This document shows, piece after piece, positions 1-9,660 of a stretch of 64,000 bases of DNA. The DNA is taken from contig NZ_JAFIQX010000001.1 of assembly GCF_017356035.1 (NCBI RefSeq), positions 930,001-994,000 of the forward strand. Direction: 5' to 3'. Source of the stretch: Longitalea luteola (GTDB lineage: Bacteria; Bacteroidota; Bacteroidia; Chitinophagales; Chitinophagaceae). Positions within the stretch are counted from its first letter, which is position 1. Every line of letters starts with the position of its first letter. A program made the translations under genes and the position numbers. Below the pieces are notes generated by a model. That model had not been told where the DNA came from. It did not search any database and saw only the letters and a list, made by a program, of their open reading frames with translations.

Positions 1-306
1 TATCTGAACCAGGTACGCGACCGGCCGGGCGTGCAAATGCCGCATTACCCAACAGCCCAGTTCCCAACCGGTAATAAGCAACAGATCACAAGAGCTATTA
101 TGCACGAAAAAATGGTAGAGCTGGGTGGTGAAGAGATTCGAAACCGCGATATCATTCGTTGGAGAAAGAAGGGATATTTTACAACTGATCCTGTTTCTTA
201 TTTCAGGCCCAATCGCGATGAATTACTCCCCATTCCCCAGGCTGAAATCGATAATAACCCCGAACTCGGCTCAAGGGGTATAGCCAGGCAAAACAGAGGG
301 TACTAA
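1..306 (+). CDS. RagB/SusD family lipoprotein, C-terminal part (5' end outside window)
   Basis: Frame 1 is open from the first base to the TAA at 304-306, giving the last ~101 residues of a SusD-like outer-membrane nutrient-binding lipoprotein. The closing pattern is typical of the family: a helix ending in MVELGGEEIRNRDIIRW, then KKGYF, then LLPIPQAEIDNNPEL, which resembles the usual LLPIP-x-EIxxNPxL ending. SusD proteins cap a SusC TonB-dependent transporter, so a susC gene is expected just upstream of the window. The FG-GAP gene that follows could belong to the same locus but is separated by a tandem repeat block. Confidence 0.85.
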   Translation, partial: YLNQVRDRPGVQMPHYPTAQFPTGNKQQITRAIMHEKMVELGGEEIRNRDIIRWRKKGYFTTDPVSYFRPNRDELLPIPQAEIDNNPELGSRGIARQNRGY

Positions 307-311
307 AACAT

Positions 312-721
312 TTCTGATTTTGAGATTTAGGGATTTCGAGATTTTATCAGTTTTTGGCTGGCAAACAAATCCCGAGATCTCTAAATCCTGAAATTCTGAT
401 TTCGAGATTTAGGGATTTCGAGATTTTATCAGTTTTTGGCTGGCAAACAAATCCCGAGATCTCTAAATCCTGAAATTCTGATTTTTGAGATCCAAAGATT
501 CTGATTTGATCTGGTTTTTCGTGTTTAGGCAAATCTCGAAATCTCAAAATCCCGAAATTCTGATTTTTGAGATCCAGGGATTCTGATTTGATCTGGTTTT
601 TCGCGTTTAGGCAAATCCCCAGATCTCAAAATCCCGAAATTCTGATTTTTGAGATCCAGGGATTCTGATTTGATCTGGTTTTTCGTGTTTAGGCAAATCC
701 CGAGATCTCTAAATCCCGAAA
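312..721. repeat. Five tandem copies of an 82-bp repeat (two subtypes)
   Basis: The motif TTCTGATTT recurs at 312, 394, 476, 558 and 640, giving an exact 82-bp period across five units. Units 1-2 share a centre with TTTTGGCTGGCAAACAAATC. Units 3-5 share a different centre containing GATCTGGTTTTTCG and GTTTAGGCAAATC. Each unit has a left arm (GAGATTTAGGGATTT or GAGATCCAGGGATTC) that is partly complementary to its right arm (AAATCCCGAGATCTCTAAAT), so each could fold into an imperfect hairpin. The array fills the whole gap between the susD end and the next gene. The spurious reading frames inside it are not genes. Confidence 0.9.
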
Positions 722-738
722 TCGAAAAATTTCTTATT

Positions 739-3700
739 ATGGGTTTATCACAAAAGCGCATCGCTTTTTGGTTACCGCTATTAATGACATTTCTTTTTTC
801 AATAAGCTGTAAAACAAAAAAACAGGACACCTTATTTACGGCACTGCCCTCATCAGCAACCAACATACATTTTATTAACCAGGTGAATGAAACCGATTCT
901 ACCCATTCCTTTATCAATGAATTCGGTTATATGGGCGGTGGCGTTGGCATTGGTGATTTTAACAATGACGGACTAAAAGACATTTATTTTACCGGCAATC
1001 AGCAAAGCTCAAAGCTGTATCTCAATAAAGGCGATAACCGGTTTGAAGATATTACCACTACTGCAGGTTGCGGCACCAGTACCTGGGCCACAGGGGTAAG
1101 CATAGTAGACATCAATAACGATGGCTATGATGATATTTATGTTTGTGTATTTGGGAAGAACCTGCTCGAGCGCGCGCCCAATCTTTTGTTCATCAATCAG
1201 CGCAATGGAACGTTCAAAGAACTGGCGGCTGAATACGGGCTCGCAGATACCAGTTACAGCACGCAGGCGGTTTTTGTTGATTACGACAAAGACGGCGACC
1301 TGGATATGTACCTCACCAATTATCTGCTCAGCGCAGCCAATGCGAATACGATTTACCCACGCGACAAAAGCGGCCGCTCACTGGCCAATGATAAATTGTA
1401 CCGCAATGACGGCAGCCCCCTCCCGGCCTCCCCGAGTGGGAGAGAAGCCAGGCATCCTGTATTTACGGATGTAACGCTGGCCGCCAATATCAAGGAAGAC
1501 GGTTACGGCCTGGGCGTAGTAGTAAGCGATTTTAATAACGATAGCTGGCCCGATATCTACGTGGCCAATGATTTTTTAACGAACGATGTATTGTGGCTGA
1601 ACAATCAAAATGGCACATTTACCAATTGTATTGCCAGTAGCATGCAGCATCAGAGCTATAGCAGCATGGGCGCGGATGCGGCTGATATAAACAATGACGG
1701 CTGGCCGGATGTAATGACACTGGATATGATGCCGGAGCACAACGAACGCCGCAAGTTAACCTGGTCGGTCATGAATTATGAACGTTACCAGGCAGAAAGA
1801 GCTTATGGTTACGAGCCGGAGTATATGCGAAATATGCTTCAGTTGAATAATGGCGTGATGAAAGCGGGCGATACCGCCATTCCCTTCTTCAGCGAGATCG
1901 GGCAAATGGCGGGCATTTCAAATACCGACTGGAGCTGGAGCGTGCTGATGGCCGATTTCGACAACGATGGCTGGAAAGATCTTCATGTGACCAATGGTAT
2001 CGGCCGAGATTTTATCAATGCCGATTTCCTGGAGTTCAGTTCAACTGTAATGGGGCGCATAACCGATCTGCAAGAACAACGAAAGCTGATCAATAAAAAG
2101 CTGGAATCACTACATCATGTGGAGCTGGGCAACTATTTATACCGGAACAATGGCAACTATACATTTACAGATGTTAGTGAACAGGCGGGGGTAAATGAAG
2201 CGTCTATGTCGAATGGCGCGGCCTGGGCCGATCTGGATAATGATGGCGACCTGGACATCGTGGTTAATAACATCAATAAAGAAGCATTTGTACTCATCAA
2301 TAATACGAATGACAATAAGAAGCCGCCAACGCAACATTTCATTGGTATTGAATTAAAAGGCAAAGGGGCGAACCGGCATGCGTTTGGCGCCAAAGTAAAA
2401 GTATATACACAGGGACAGGTGCAGGTACAGGAGCAGAACCCGGTGAGAGGATATTTTTCTACCACAGATACAAAATTGCTGTTTGGTTTGGGCCAGTCTA
2501 CATATATCGATTCCATTGTTACCATTTGGCCCGACAATAGCTGCCAGGTGTTGCGGCAGGTGACAGTGGATTCGTTATTGGTTATTAAACAACAGCCGGA
2601 AGGAGTATGGAATGAACTGGCCTTAAGCGGCCAGCCGGCTGTTTTTTCCGATGTAACACAAGCCGCCAACATGCATTACCGGCATCTGGAAAGTAATTAT
2701 AATGACTTCGCGGTTCAACGCTTATTGCCGCAGAAATTTTCGCAGTTGGGTCCGTATATAGCGATGGCCGACGTCAACCAGGACGGCCTCACCGATTGTT
2801 TTGTAGGTGGGGCCTTTAATTATTCCGGTCGGCTGTTCCTGCAACAACCGAACGGTCAGTTTGTATCCCAGGCCCTCACCGACAGCATTAAAATGGAAGA
2901 GGACCAGGATTGTATCTTCCTCGATGCCGACGGCGATGGCGATCCCGATCTGCTGGTGACCAGCGGTAATGTACAGGTAGAAGAAAACTCACCATATAAT
3001 AGGCCCCGCTTGTACCACAATGATGGAAAAGGACATTTCAAATATCAACCGAATGCTTTTCCTCAGAACATTCGCATCATAGCCGGATGTGTACAGAGCG
3101 GCGATTATGATAACGATGGCGATCCCGACCTGTTCATCGGCAGCCGCGTTACCCGTCAATATCCTTTACCGGGCCGCAGCTATATTTTGCAAAACGACAA
3201 AGGCGTATTTACCGACGTTACGGCCAACGTGTGCAAAGAGCTGGTTCAACCCGGTATGATCACAGCTGCCGTCTGGACCGACCTCGATAATGATAAACAG
3301 ACAGACCTGGTGATAGCAGGGGAGTGGATGCCGGTACGGTTCTTCCGCAATGATCGCGGCCGCTTACGGGAAGTGACCGCAGCAACCGGCATCAGTAACC
3401 TGAGCGGCATGTGGCGAAGTGTGGCCGCAGCAGATATAGATCACGATGGCGATGTGGACCTGGTAGCGGGCAATCTGGGATTGAACTGCGATTACCAGGT
3501 GAGCGACACCACTCCCATGGAATTATATGCGGCTGACCTCGACGGCAATGGAAGTATCGATCCGATTCCCTTTTATTATATTAAAGACCATACAGGCGTT
3601 AAACGATTATATCCCGGCATCAACCGGCGGCAGTTTGCCGACCAGGTGCCGGCCATCAAAAAGCAGTTCCTGCACCATGCAGATTATGCGAGGGCTACGT

Positions 3701-4125
3701 TCGATGATATATTTAAGGGTAAAAAAGACAGTTTGCAGCGTTTTATCTGCACCGAAACGCGTAGCTGCTGGTTTGAAAATCAAGGTGGTGGACGTTTCAG
3801 GCAACATTATTTACCGCAAGAAGCGCAATTTGCGCCAGTGAATGCTATATTGTGTGAAGATATTGATGGCGACGGCATGACGGATCTGCTGCTGGCAGGC
3901 AATGAATACCAGAATGAAGTGATGACGGGACGCTACGATGCGAGTTATGGCTGCTTTTTAAAGGGGATCACCCGCAGGAGTTTTTTGGCGATACCGCCGG
4001 CACAAAGTGGGTTTGTGGTGCGGGGCGATGTGAAGGATATGGCATTAATGAAACTGCGCAATGGAAGCAGGCTGATCGTGATCGGGGTAAATAACGACGC
4101 TTTGAAAGTTGTAAAGGTGCGGTAA
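739..4125 (+). CDS. FG-GAP/VCBS repeat lipoprotein with ASPIC/UnbV domain
   Basis: A 1128-residue surface lipoprotein. The start at ATG 739 was chosen because it gives a signal peptide with lipobox FSIS-C24; the longer frame from 649 would translate the tandem repeat. Many DxNxDGxxD calcium-binding FG-GAP/VCBS motifs (for example DFNNDGLKDIYF, DYDKDGDLDMYL, DADGDGDPDLLV) run along the chain and predict a beta-propeller. Around residues 535-605 the stretch GKGANRHAFGAKVKVY to WPDN matches the ASPIC/UnbV domain of CRTAC1-like proteins. Such genes commonly sit beside SusCD pairs and are thought to bind glycans or proteins at the cell surface; the ligand is unknown. A short hairpin-forming insertion lies at about 1416-1455. 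Confidence 0.85.
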   Translation: MGLSQKRIAFWLPLLMTFLFSISCKTKKQDTLFTALPSSATNIHFINQVNETDSTHSFINEFGYMGGGVGIGDFNNDGLKDIYFTGNQQSSKLYLNKGDNRFEDITTTAGCGTSTWATGVSIVDINNDGYDDIYVCVFGKNLLERAPNLLFINQRNGTFKELAAEYGLADTSYSTQAVFVDYDKDGDLDMYLTNYLLSAANANTIYPRDKSGRSLANDKLYRNDGSPLPASPSGREARHPVFTDVTLAANIKEDGYGLGVVVSDFNNDSWPDIYVANDFLTNDVLWLNNQNGTFTNCIASSMQHQSYSSMGADAADINNDGWPDVMTLDMMPEHNERRKLTWSVMNYERYQAERAYGYEPEYMRNMLQLNNGVMKAGDTAIPFFSEIGQMAGISNTDWSWSVLMADFDNDGWKDLHVTNGIGRDFINADFLEFSSTVMGRITDLQEQRKLINKKLESLHHVELGNYLYRNNGNYTFTDVSEQAGVNEASMSNGAAWADLDNDGDLDIVVNNINKEAFVLINNTNDNKKPPTQHFIGIELKGKGANRHAFGAKVKVYTQGQVQVQEQNPVRGYFSTTDTKLLFGLGQSTYIDSIVTIWPDNSCQVLRQVTVDSLLVIKQQPEGVWNELALSGQPAVFSDVTQAANMHYRHLESNYNDFAVQRLLPQKFSQLGPYIAMADVNQDGLTDCFVGGAFNYSGRLFLQQPNGQFVSQALTDSIKMEEDQDCIFLDADGDGDPDLLVTSGNVQVEENSPYNRPRLYHNDGKGHFKYQPNAFPQNIRIIAGCVQSGDYDNDGDPDLFIGSRVTRQYPLPGRSYILQNDKGVFTDVTANVCKELVQPGMITAAVWTDLDNDKQTDLVIAGEWMPVRFFRNDRGRLREVTAATGISNLSGMWRSVAAADIDHDGDVDLVAGNLGLNCDYQVSDTTPMELYAADLDGNGSIDPIPFYYIKDHTGVKRLYPGINRRQFADQVPAIKKQFLHHADYARATFDDIFKGKKDSLQRFICTETRSCWFENQGGGRFRQHYLPQEAQFAPVNAILCEDIDGDGMTDLLLAGNEYQNEVMTGRYDASYGCFLKGITRRSFLAIPPAQSGFVVRGDVKDMALMKLRNGSRLIVIGVNNDALKVVKVR
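1416..1455. repeat. Small hairpin-forming insertion inside the FG-GAP gene
   Basis: Between the codons for LYRNDG and VFTDV the gene carries an extra in-frame segment encoding PLPASPSGREARHP. The DNA is GC-rich and self-complementary: CTCCC (1420-1424) can pair with GGGAG (1438-1442). FG-GAP modules normally run directly from NDG to a short loop and then FTDV. The composition and coded peptide resemble short palindromic elements scattered through Bacteroidota genomes, but that identity is recalled, not searched. Confidence 0.45.
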
Positions 4126-4263
4126 TCGTTTCGCATTTTTGCGTTACGCGTTAAGCGTTCTGCGTTCAGCGTTCTGCGTATATTAAGTAAATATTAAGAA
4201 CAATGCCCGCCAGGGAAACATAGAAAATTAAATTGATAACTTGCAGGACCAAGTAGCGATTTA

Positions 4264-4866
4264 TTGGAAAATCATTTCTTGCATATCGATAAAGAATTGT
4301 TGCAGCGAATAGCTGAGGGAGACCAGGATGCGTTTGCCAGACTGTATATTGCTTTCTATGATAAAGTGTATTCAGTGGCGCTGATGTACCTGAAGGTGCA
4401 TGAACTGGCGGAAGACAGCACCCAGCAGGTCTTCCTGAAGCTTTGGGAAAAACGCGGCTCGCTGGTGGCGGTGAACGATATGAACGCGTTCATCTTTATT
4501 ATCGCCCGCAATGAAATATTCAATAACCTGCGCAAAAGCTCCAGGCAGATAACTTACCGGGCGCTTGTAAGCGAACGTTTTCTGCAGGAAACAGGTTCTC
4601 CCGAAGAATTGCTGATCCTCAAACAAAGAGCCGGAATGATCGAGCAGGTCATCGGCCGCTTGCCCGAACGCCAGCAGCAGGCTTTCCGCCTTAGCCGGGA
4701 AAGCGGCCTGCGGCATAAGGAAATAGCGGGCATTATGAAAGTTTCAGTAACCACTGTGAAAGAACATATTTCCCATGCCTTGCACCATATCAGAACTACC
4801 TTAATAGTACATAAGGACGAATTATTACTACTGCTCGTTTATCTACTCTGTCATACCCCCGTTTAG
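4264..4866 (+). CDS. ECF RNA polymerase sigma factor (Bacteroidetes FecI-like)
   Basis: A 200-residue sigma-70 family factor that should direct transcription of the linked SusCD operon once released by the anti-sigma FecR. Region 2 is seen at residues ~20-90 (FARLYIAFYDKVYSVALMYL, then STQQVFLKLWEKR). Region 4 is at ~130-180 (RLPERQQQAFRLSRE, then HKEIAGIMKVSVTTVKEHI, a helix-turn-helix). The frame opens at 4240 and its first plausible initiator is TTG at 4264; no ATG is available upstream in frame. The protein ends in a hydrophobic tail (LLLLLVYLLC). It is first in the order sigma-FecR-SusC-SusD. Confidence in function is high; the exact start is less certain. Confidence 0.9.
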   Translation: MENHFLHIDKELLQRIAEGDQDAFARLYIAFYDKVYSVALMYLKVHELAEDSTQQVFLKLWEKRGSLVAVNDMNAFIFIIARNEIFNNLRKSSRQITYRALVSERFLQETGSPEELLILKQRAGMIEQVIGRLPERQQQAFRLSRESGLRHKEIAGIMKVSVTTVKEHISHALHHIRTTLIVHKDELLLLLVYLLCHTPV

Positions 4867-4965
4867 CAACTTCCACTTTTTTAAAAAAAAAATTTATCAG
4901 ACATACCTACCTTTTTTTAACTACTGTGTCTTTATATAGAAATAGGAACACCTTTTCAATCAAAC

Positions 4966-6240
4966 ATGACTATAGAACGGTTCGAACGCTTATTGCAGCA
5001 ATATCTGTTACAGCAAATGACAGAAGAGGAATTGAAAGAATTTCTCGATGCTGCTGTATTGCCGGAATTTGAACCGGTTCTCAAAGCGGCCCTCGACAGG
5101 GACCTGCAATCGACAACAATAGCAGGAAGCAGCGCCGAAGGGCAGGCCGAACAGTCCTTTGAAAGCTTCAGGCAGTTGATGACCGGCCACGACACCGGCC
5201 CAGCTCCAAAATACCGCCGGATGCAAACAGGTTTTGCGTGGTTGCGTTATGCGGCCATCCTGATACTGGTAGCTGGTACCGTGATCTGGATGCTGACGAA
5301 AAAAGCGCCGGATCAAAATGATCAGCAACCACTGGCGCAGGAAATAACACCTGTAGATATTGCACCGGGTGGCAACAGAGCGCAGCTTACGTTGAGCGAT
5401 GGTTCTGTGATCCTGTTAGACAGTGCCGTTGACGGCATGCTGGCCCAGCAGGGGAATGCTAAAATTGTAAAGTTGAATAACGGGCAACTGGTTTATGCGC
5501 AGAAAGATGAGAAGACCGGTAACCCATTGACCAATGATCCCGTCCGAACGGATCATCCGGGCGGGCATTCTCCATCCTTCAACACATTGACAACGCCCCG
5601 CGGCGGACAATACAAACTTACTTTGCCCGATGGTTCAAATGTATGGCTCAACGCTGCATCGAGCATAACCTATCCCACCGCATTCACAGCAAAAGAGAGA
5701 GTAGTGACCATTACCGGCGAAGCCTATTTCGAAGTTGCCAAAAATGCAGCACGTCCCTTTATTGTAAAAAAAGGAACTACGAGTGTTACGGTGCTGGGTA
5801 CGCATTTCAATGTGAATGCGTATGAAGATGAAGCGAATTTGAAAGTGACCCTGCTGGAAGGAAGCGTGAAAGTGAGTTCAGAAGCCGGAAATCGGAAGTG
5901 GGAAAATAAAGCTGAACATTCAGCTATATTGAAACCCGGTCAGCAGGCGGTGGTGAAGCCGCACTCGCCGCTGGCTATTAACTACTCGCCCGATATAGAT
6001 AAAGTAATGGCCTGGAAAAACGGCATCTTTAATTTTCACAGGGCCAGCCTGCAGGAGGTGATGCGGCAATTGTCGCGATGGTACAATGTGGATGTAATTT
6101 ATGAAAAAGGAATTCCGGCCATGGAATTCGGCGGCGAGATGGGACGCGATCTTACACTCGCGCAGGTGCTGAAAGGTTTTGAGGATATGGAAATTCATTT
6201 TAGAATAGAAGCCGGCAACCGGCTGATCGTTATGCCATAG
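4966..6240 (+). CDS. FecR family anti-sigma factor with DUF4974
   Basis: A 424-residue inner-membrane anti-sigma regulator. The N-terminal ~85 residues are cytoplasmic and would hold the sigma factor. One transmembrane helix follows at ~92-110 (YAAILILVAGTVIWML). The periplasmic FecR domain at ~205-310 contains TLPDGSNVWLNAASSITYP and ITGEAYFEVAK. A DUF4974 module closes the protein (FHRASLQEVMRQLSRWYNVDV). It lies 100 bp after the sigma gene and 84 bp before susC, so it should link STN-domain signalling by SusC to the sigma factor. Its segment NYSPDIDKVMAW is nearly identical to the second FecR at 52026. Confidence 0.92.
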   Translation: MTIERFERLLQQYLLQQMTEEELKEFLDAAVLPEFEPVLKAALDRDLQSTTIAGSSAEGQAEQSFESFRQLMTGHDTGPAPKYRRMQTGFAWLRYAAILILVAGTVIWMLTKKAPDQNDQQPLAQEITPVDIAPGGNRAQLTLSDGSVILLDSAVDGMLAQQGNAKIVKLNNGQLVYAQKDEKTGNPLTNDPVRTDHPGGHSPSFNTLTTPRGGQYKLTLPDGSNVWLNAASSITYPTAFTAKERVVTITGEAYFEVAKNAARPFIVKKGTTSVTVLGTHFNVNAYEDEANLKVTLLEGSVKVSSEAGNRKWENKAEHSAILKPGQQAVVKPHSPLAINYSPDIDKVMAWKNGIFNFHRASLQEVMRQLSRWYNVDVIYEKGIPAMEFGGEMGRDLTLAQVLKGFEDMEIHFRIEAGNRLIVMP

Positions 6241-6324
6241 GGAAATTACCCAGCTTATCCTTTTTATTGTTTTATTCTTCACCGATTTTATTGCACTCTT
6301 AGCATTAAATGTAAACGCGCATTT

Positions 6325-9300
6325 ATGAAGTTAACTTCATTGTTATTAGTCCTGTTCGGTCTACAGGTAAGCCTCACCGCCAGTCCGCAAACCATTACCT
6401 TTTCGGGTAAGGAGGTCAGGCTCGAAAAACTGTTTAACGAGATCAAGTCCCAAACCGGTTACCTGGTGATGTACAATTACAAAATGATCCGTGATGCAAA
6501 ACCCGTGACCATTGCTGTGCAGAATGAGCCCTTGCCCTCTTTTATGCAGCGGGTGCTGAACAGGCAATCGCTTGATTTCAGCATTCACAACAAGACCATC
6601 ATTATTAAACGCAAACCGGAACCACCCACCGGTGAGACAAACACCCAGCAGCCAACCCAGCCACTGCCTATCGACGTAAATGGAAAGGTGACCGATGAGA
6701 GCGGGGCGCCGCTTTCGGGCGCCACTGTAAAAGTGAAAGGCACCAACCAGGTCACCAGTTCAGACGCCGGAGGCAATTTCAGTCTTAAAAATGTGAAAGA
6801 AGGTGCTGTACTGGAAGTGTCTTACATAGGCTTTGTTGCCCGCGAGATCAGGCTCGATGGAAAGAACAGCATGCCGGTGATCACGCTTCAGAAAGAAGAA
6901 TCAAAAATGAGCGAAGTAGTGGTCATAGGTTATGGATTTCAGAAGAGAAGGGAAGTATCGGCAGCCGTAGCATCCTTCAAACCAACTGAAGAGAACAGCC
7001 GCCCGGCCCTCAGTGCCGACCAAATGATCCAGGGCAGAATGCCAGGCGTACAGGTGAGCGCCGGCTCAGGTAGTCCCGGCTCCAGCAACCGCGTGGCCAT
7101 CCGGGGTATCGGTTCCCTCAGCGCTACCAACGAACCGCTGTATGTGATCGATGGAATTCCGGTGGTGCAGCAGAATGCCGCCCTCATTAACATGGGCGAG
7201 AACATGAATCCGCTGGCCCTGCTTAATCCCAATGATATCGAGTCTGTGGAAGTATTGAAAGATGCTGCCTCTGCCGCCATCTATGGATCAAGAGCTACCA
7301 ATGGCGTCATCATCATTACCACTAAATCAGGCCGCGCCGGTAAATCGAAATTCACTGTTGATTATACCACCGGCATTCAGCAGGTGCCCAATTTGCACAA
7401 GGTGAAAATGGCCAGTTCTGAACAATACCTGCAGGTGATCAATGAAGCCATCGACAATTTCAATACACAAAATAATTACCTGCCCGGCAGCACCAATTAT
7501 ATGCTGCGGAAAGAGAATCCGTATCCAGGTTTGCCCGATACAGACTGGATGGACCTGGTGTTACGTACAGCCCGCACACAGAGCGCCGGCTTCTCGGTAA
7601 CCAGCGGTACTGATAAAACGAAACTGTATATTTCCGGCAACTACCTGAACCAGGAAGGCGCTGTAAAAACACAAAAATTTGAAAGATATACGGGCAAGCT
7701 AAACCTGTCGCATAAGCTGAATAACTGGCTGGAATTTGGCGCCAATACCAATTTCAGCTATTCGAAGAACGACCGCGTGCCCGGTTCCAACCTGGGTTCT
7801 ACCATTATGGCCCGTTCGCTGCCCCAGCGGCCTTTCGACCGGCCTTATAAACCCAATGGAGAATATTATGTGGGCGGAACGGAAGACCTCGTGTACCACA
7901 ACCCGGTGCAGATCCTGAATGAAGAGAACACCTTCATCAATTCATATCGCATGTTGGGTAACTTTTACGGCAACCTGACCCTTGCCAAAGGACTGGTGTT
8001 CAAATCAGCGTTTGGCGCCGATCTTACGTATACGGTAGACAATGTGCACTACAACGAAAAACATCCCTATGGAACCGGCGTGGGCAGTTTAACGGATGCC
8101 CGCCGCCTTGCCTCCAACCTGTTATGGGAAAATACCCTGAATTATAACAAGACCTTCGATAAACTCGATTTCGGCGCACTGGCAGGTTATTCTTACCAGA
8201 AGCTGAACAACTCTACTTCGTCTATTGAAGGCCGGGGCTTCCCATCACCCGCTTTCGATGTATTGTCGGTAGCTTCTGAAATCACAAATGCTTCTACCGG
8301 TCTTTCCGAAAGCGCTTTGTTGTCGCTTTTCGGCAGAACCAATTTCTCCTGGGATGGTAAATACCTGCTGGCACTTTCACTGAGGGCCGATGGTTCTTCA
8401 AAATTCGCACCCAATAACCGCTGGGGTTATTTCCCCGCCGTATCTGCGGGTTGGAATATCTCGAATGAGAACTTCTGGAGATGGCAGCATACACAGGCGA
8501 AGATCAGGGCCAGCTATGGCGCCACGGGCAACCAGGATGGCATCAGCAGTTATGCCTACCAGGCACAAATGAGCGGTGGCATGAACTATGGCCTCAGCAG
8601 CGGTATTGGCGTAACTACCAATGGTAATATGAACCTTACCTGGGAAACCGCGCGCCAGTTCGATGTTGGTATCGACCTCAGCCTGCTGAAAGGCAAACTG
8701 AATATCACAGCCGATTACTTCCTGAAGAATACCGACAACCTGTTGTACAGCAAACCTGAGCCGGCTACCAGCGGGTTCACCAGCATCATCAGCAATATAG
8801 GCTCTATGCGGAACACCGGATTGGAATTCCTGGTAGGTACCAATCTGAACATCGGTAAAGTACAATGGTCATCCGATTTTAATATCTCGTTTATCAAAAA
8901 TAAGCTCACCTCACTCATTGGCAATGATGCATTGTTGATCGGCGACAACCGCACCTTGAAAGTAGGCGAGGAGGTAGGCAGCCATTACCTGTATAAACAA
9001 CTGGGCATTTACCAGGATGATAAAGATGTACCGGAATCTTTCTACAAGAACGGTGTAAGAGCGGGCGACGTTATCTATGAGGATATCGACAATAACGGAG
9101 CCATCGATGTCAACGACCGGCAGATCGTGGGTTCTTCCAACCCTGACTTCTTTGGCGGCTGGAACAACAGCTTCCGGTATAAGAATTTCGATCTGAATAT
9201 CTTCTTCACTTACTCTTCCGGTTCAGAAGTATATGCCAGTTACCGGCTCACCGTGGATCGCCTGGGTAATAATTTCGCCAACATAACTGAAAGAGCAGTG

Positions 9301-9642
9301 AATGAAAGATGGACAGGACCAGGCACCAGCAACAGCACGCCAAGGGCCATTTACGGTTCTACCTGGAATACCCAGAACTCGTCCCGCTTCATTGAAGACG
9401 GATCGTATATCCGCCTGCGCTCACTGAATCTCGGTTACACGTTGCCGGCAAATGTTATTGGCCGGTTGAAGATGACCCGGGTGCGCGTATTTGCACAGGC
9501 AGATAACCTGTTCCTGCTTACCAACTACTCGGGCATGGACCCAGAGGTGACCAGCAATTTTGATCCGCAGTTCCTGGGACAGGACAACCTGATCCTTCCG
9601 CAACTGCGAGTGATCAACTTTGGCTTGAACATTAGTTTTTAA
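6325..9642 (+). CDS. SusC/RagA family TonB-linked outer-membrane receptor with STN domain
   Basis: An 1105-residue TonB-dependent transporter. After a signal peptide (to about LTASPQ) an STN/secretin-type signalling domain occupies ~20-90 (TFSGKEVRLEKLFNEIKSQTGYLVMY). A carboxypeptidase-regulatory-like fold follows at ~113-190 (VNGKVTDESGAPLSGATVKVKGT), then the SusC signature VVVIGYG, the plug (PLYVIDGIPV, SVEVLKDAASAAIYGSRATNGVI) and a 22-strand barrel ending in INFGLNISF. The STN domain fits control by the upstream FecR/sigma pair. The partner SusD starts 18 bp downstream. The cargo is not predictable from sequence, though the co-operonic phosphodiester glycosidase hints at a sugar-phosphodiester. 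Confidence 0.95.
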   Translation: MKLTSLLLVLFGLQVSLTASPQTITFSGKEVRLEKLFNEIKSQTGYLVMYNYKMIRDAKPVTIAVQNEPLPSFMQRVLNRQSLDFSIHNKTIIIKRKPEPPTGETNTQQPTQPLPIDVNGKVTDESGAPLSGATVKVKGTNQVTSSDAGGNFSLKNVKEGAVLEVSYIGFVAREIRLDGKNSMPVITLQKEESKMSEVVVIGYGFQKRREVSAAVASFKPTEENSRPALSADQMIQGRMPGVQVSAGSGSPGSSNRVAIRGIGSLSATNEPLYVIDGIPVVQQNAALINMGENMNPLALLNPNDIESVEVLKDAASAAIYGSRATNGVIIITTKSGRAGKSKFTVDYTTGIQQVPNLHKVKMASSEQYLQVINEAIDNFNTQNNYLPGSTNYMLRKENPYPGLPDTDWMDLVLRTARTQSAGFSVTSGTDKTKLYISGNYLNQEGAVKTQKFERYTGKLNLSHKLNNWLEFGANTNFSYSKNDRVPGSNLGSTIMARSLPQRPFDRPYKPNGEYYVGGTEDLVYHNPVQILNEENTFINSYRMLGNFYGNLTLAKGLVFKSAFGADLTYTVDNVHYNEKHPYGTGVGSLTDARRLASNLLWENTLNYNKTFDKLDFGALAGYSYQKLNNSTSSIEGRGFPSPAFDVLSVASEITNASTGLSESALLSLFGRTNFSWDGKYLLALSLRADGSSKFAPNNRWGYFPAVSAGWNISNENFWRWQHTQAKIRASYGATGNQDGISSYAYQAQMSGGMNYGLSSGIGVTTNGNMNLTWETARQFDVGIDLSLLKGKLNITADYFLKNTDNLLYSKPEPATSGFTSIISNIGSMRNTGLEFLVGTNLNIGKVQWSSDFNISFIKNKLTSLIGNDALLIGDNRTLKVGEEVGSHYLYKQLGIYQDDKDVPESFYKNGVRAGDVIYEDIDNNGAIDVNDRQIVGSSNPDFFGGWNNSFRYKNFDLNIFFTYSSGSEVYASYRLTVDRLGNNFANITERAVNERWTGPGTSNSTPRAIYGSTWNTQNSSRFIEDGSYIRLRSLNLGYTLPANVIGRLKMTRVRVFAQADNLFLLTNYSGMDPEVTSNFDPQFLGQDNLILPQLRVINFGLNISF

Positions 9643-9660
9643 TAGTTAAATCGGAATACA

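Noticed and set aside
312-721. 82-bp array as a CRISPR
   Set aside because: There are no unique spacers of regular size between short identical repeats; the units are tandem, too long, and no cas genes are near.
649-738. Upstream extension of the FG-GAP gene
   Set aside because: These 30 codons lie inside the 82-bp repeat array; ATG 739 starts a proper lipoprotein signal peptide.
525-917. 130-aa minus-strand frame over the repeats
   Set aside because: It is made mostly of translated repeats and runs into the opposite-strand FG-GAP gene.
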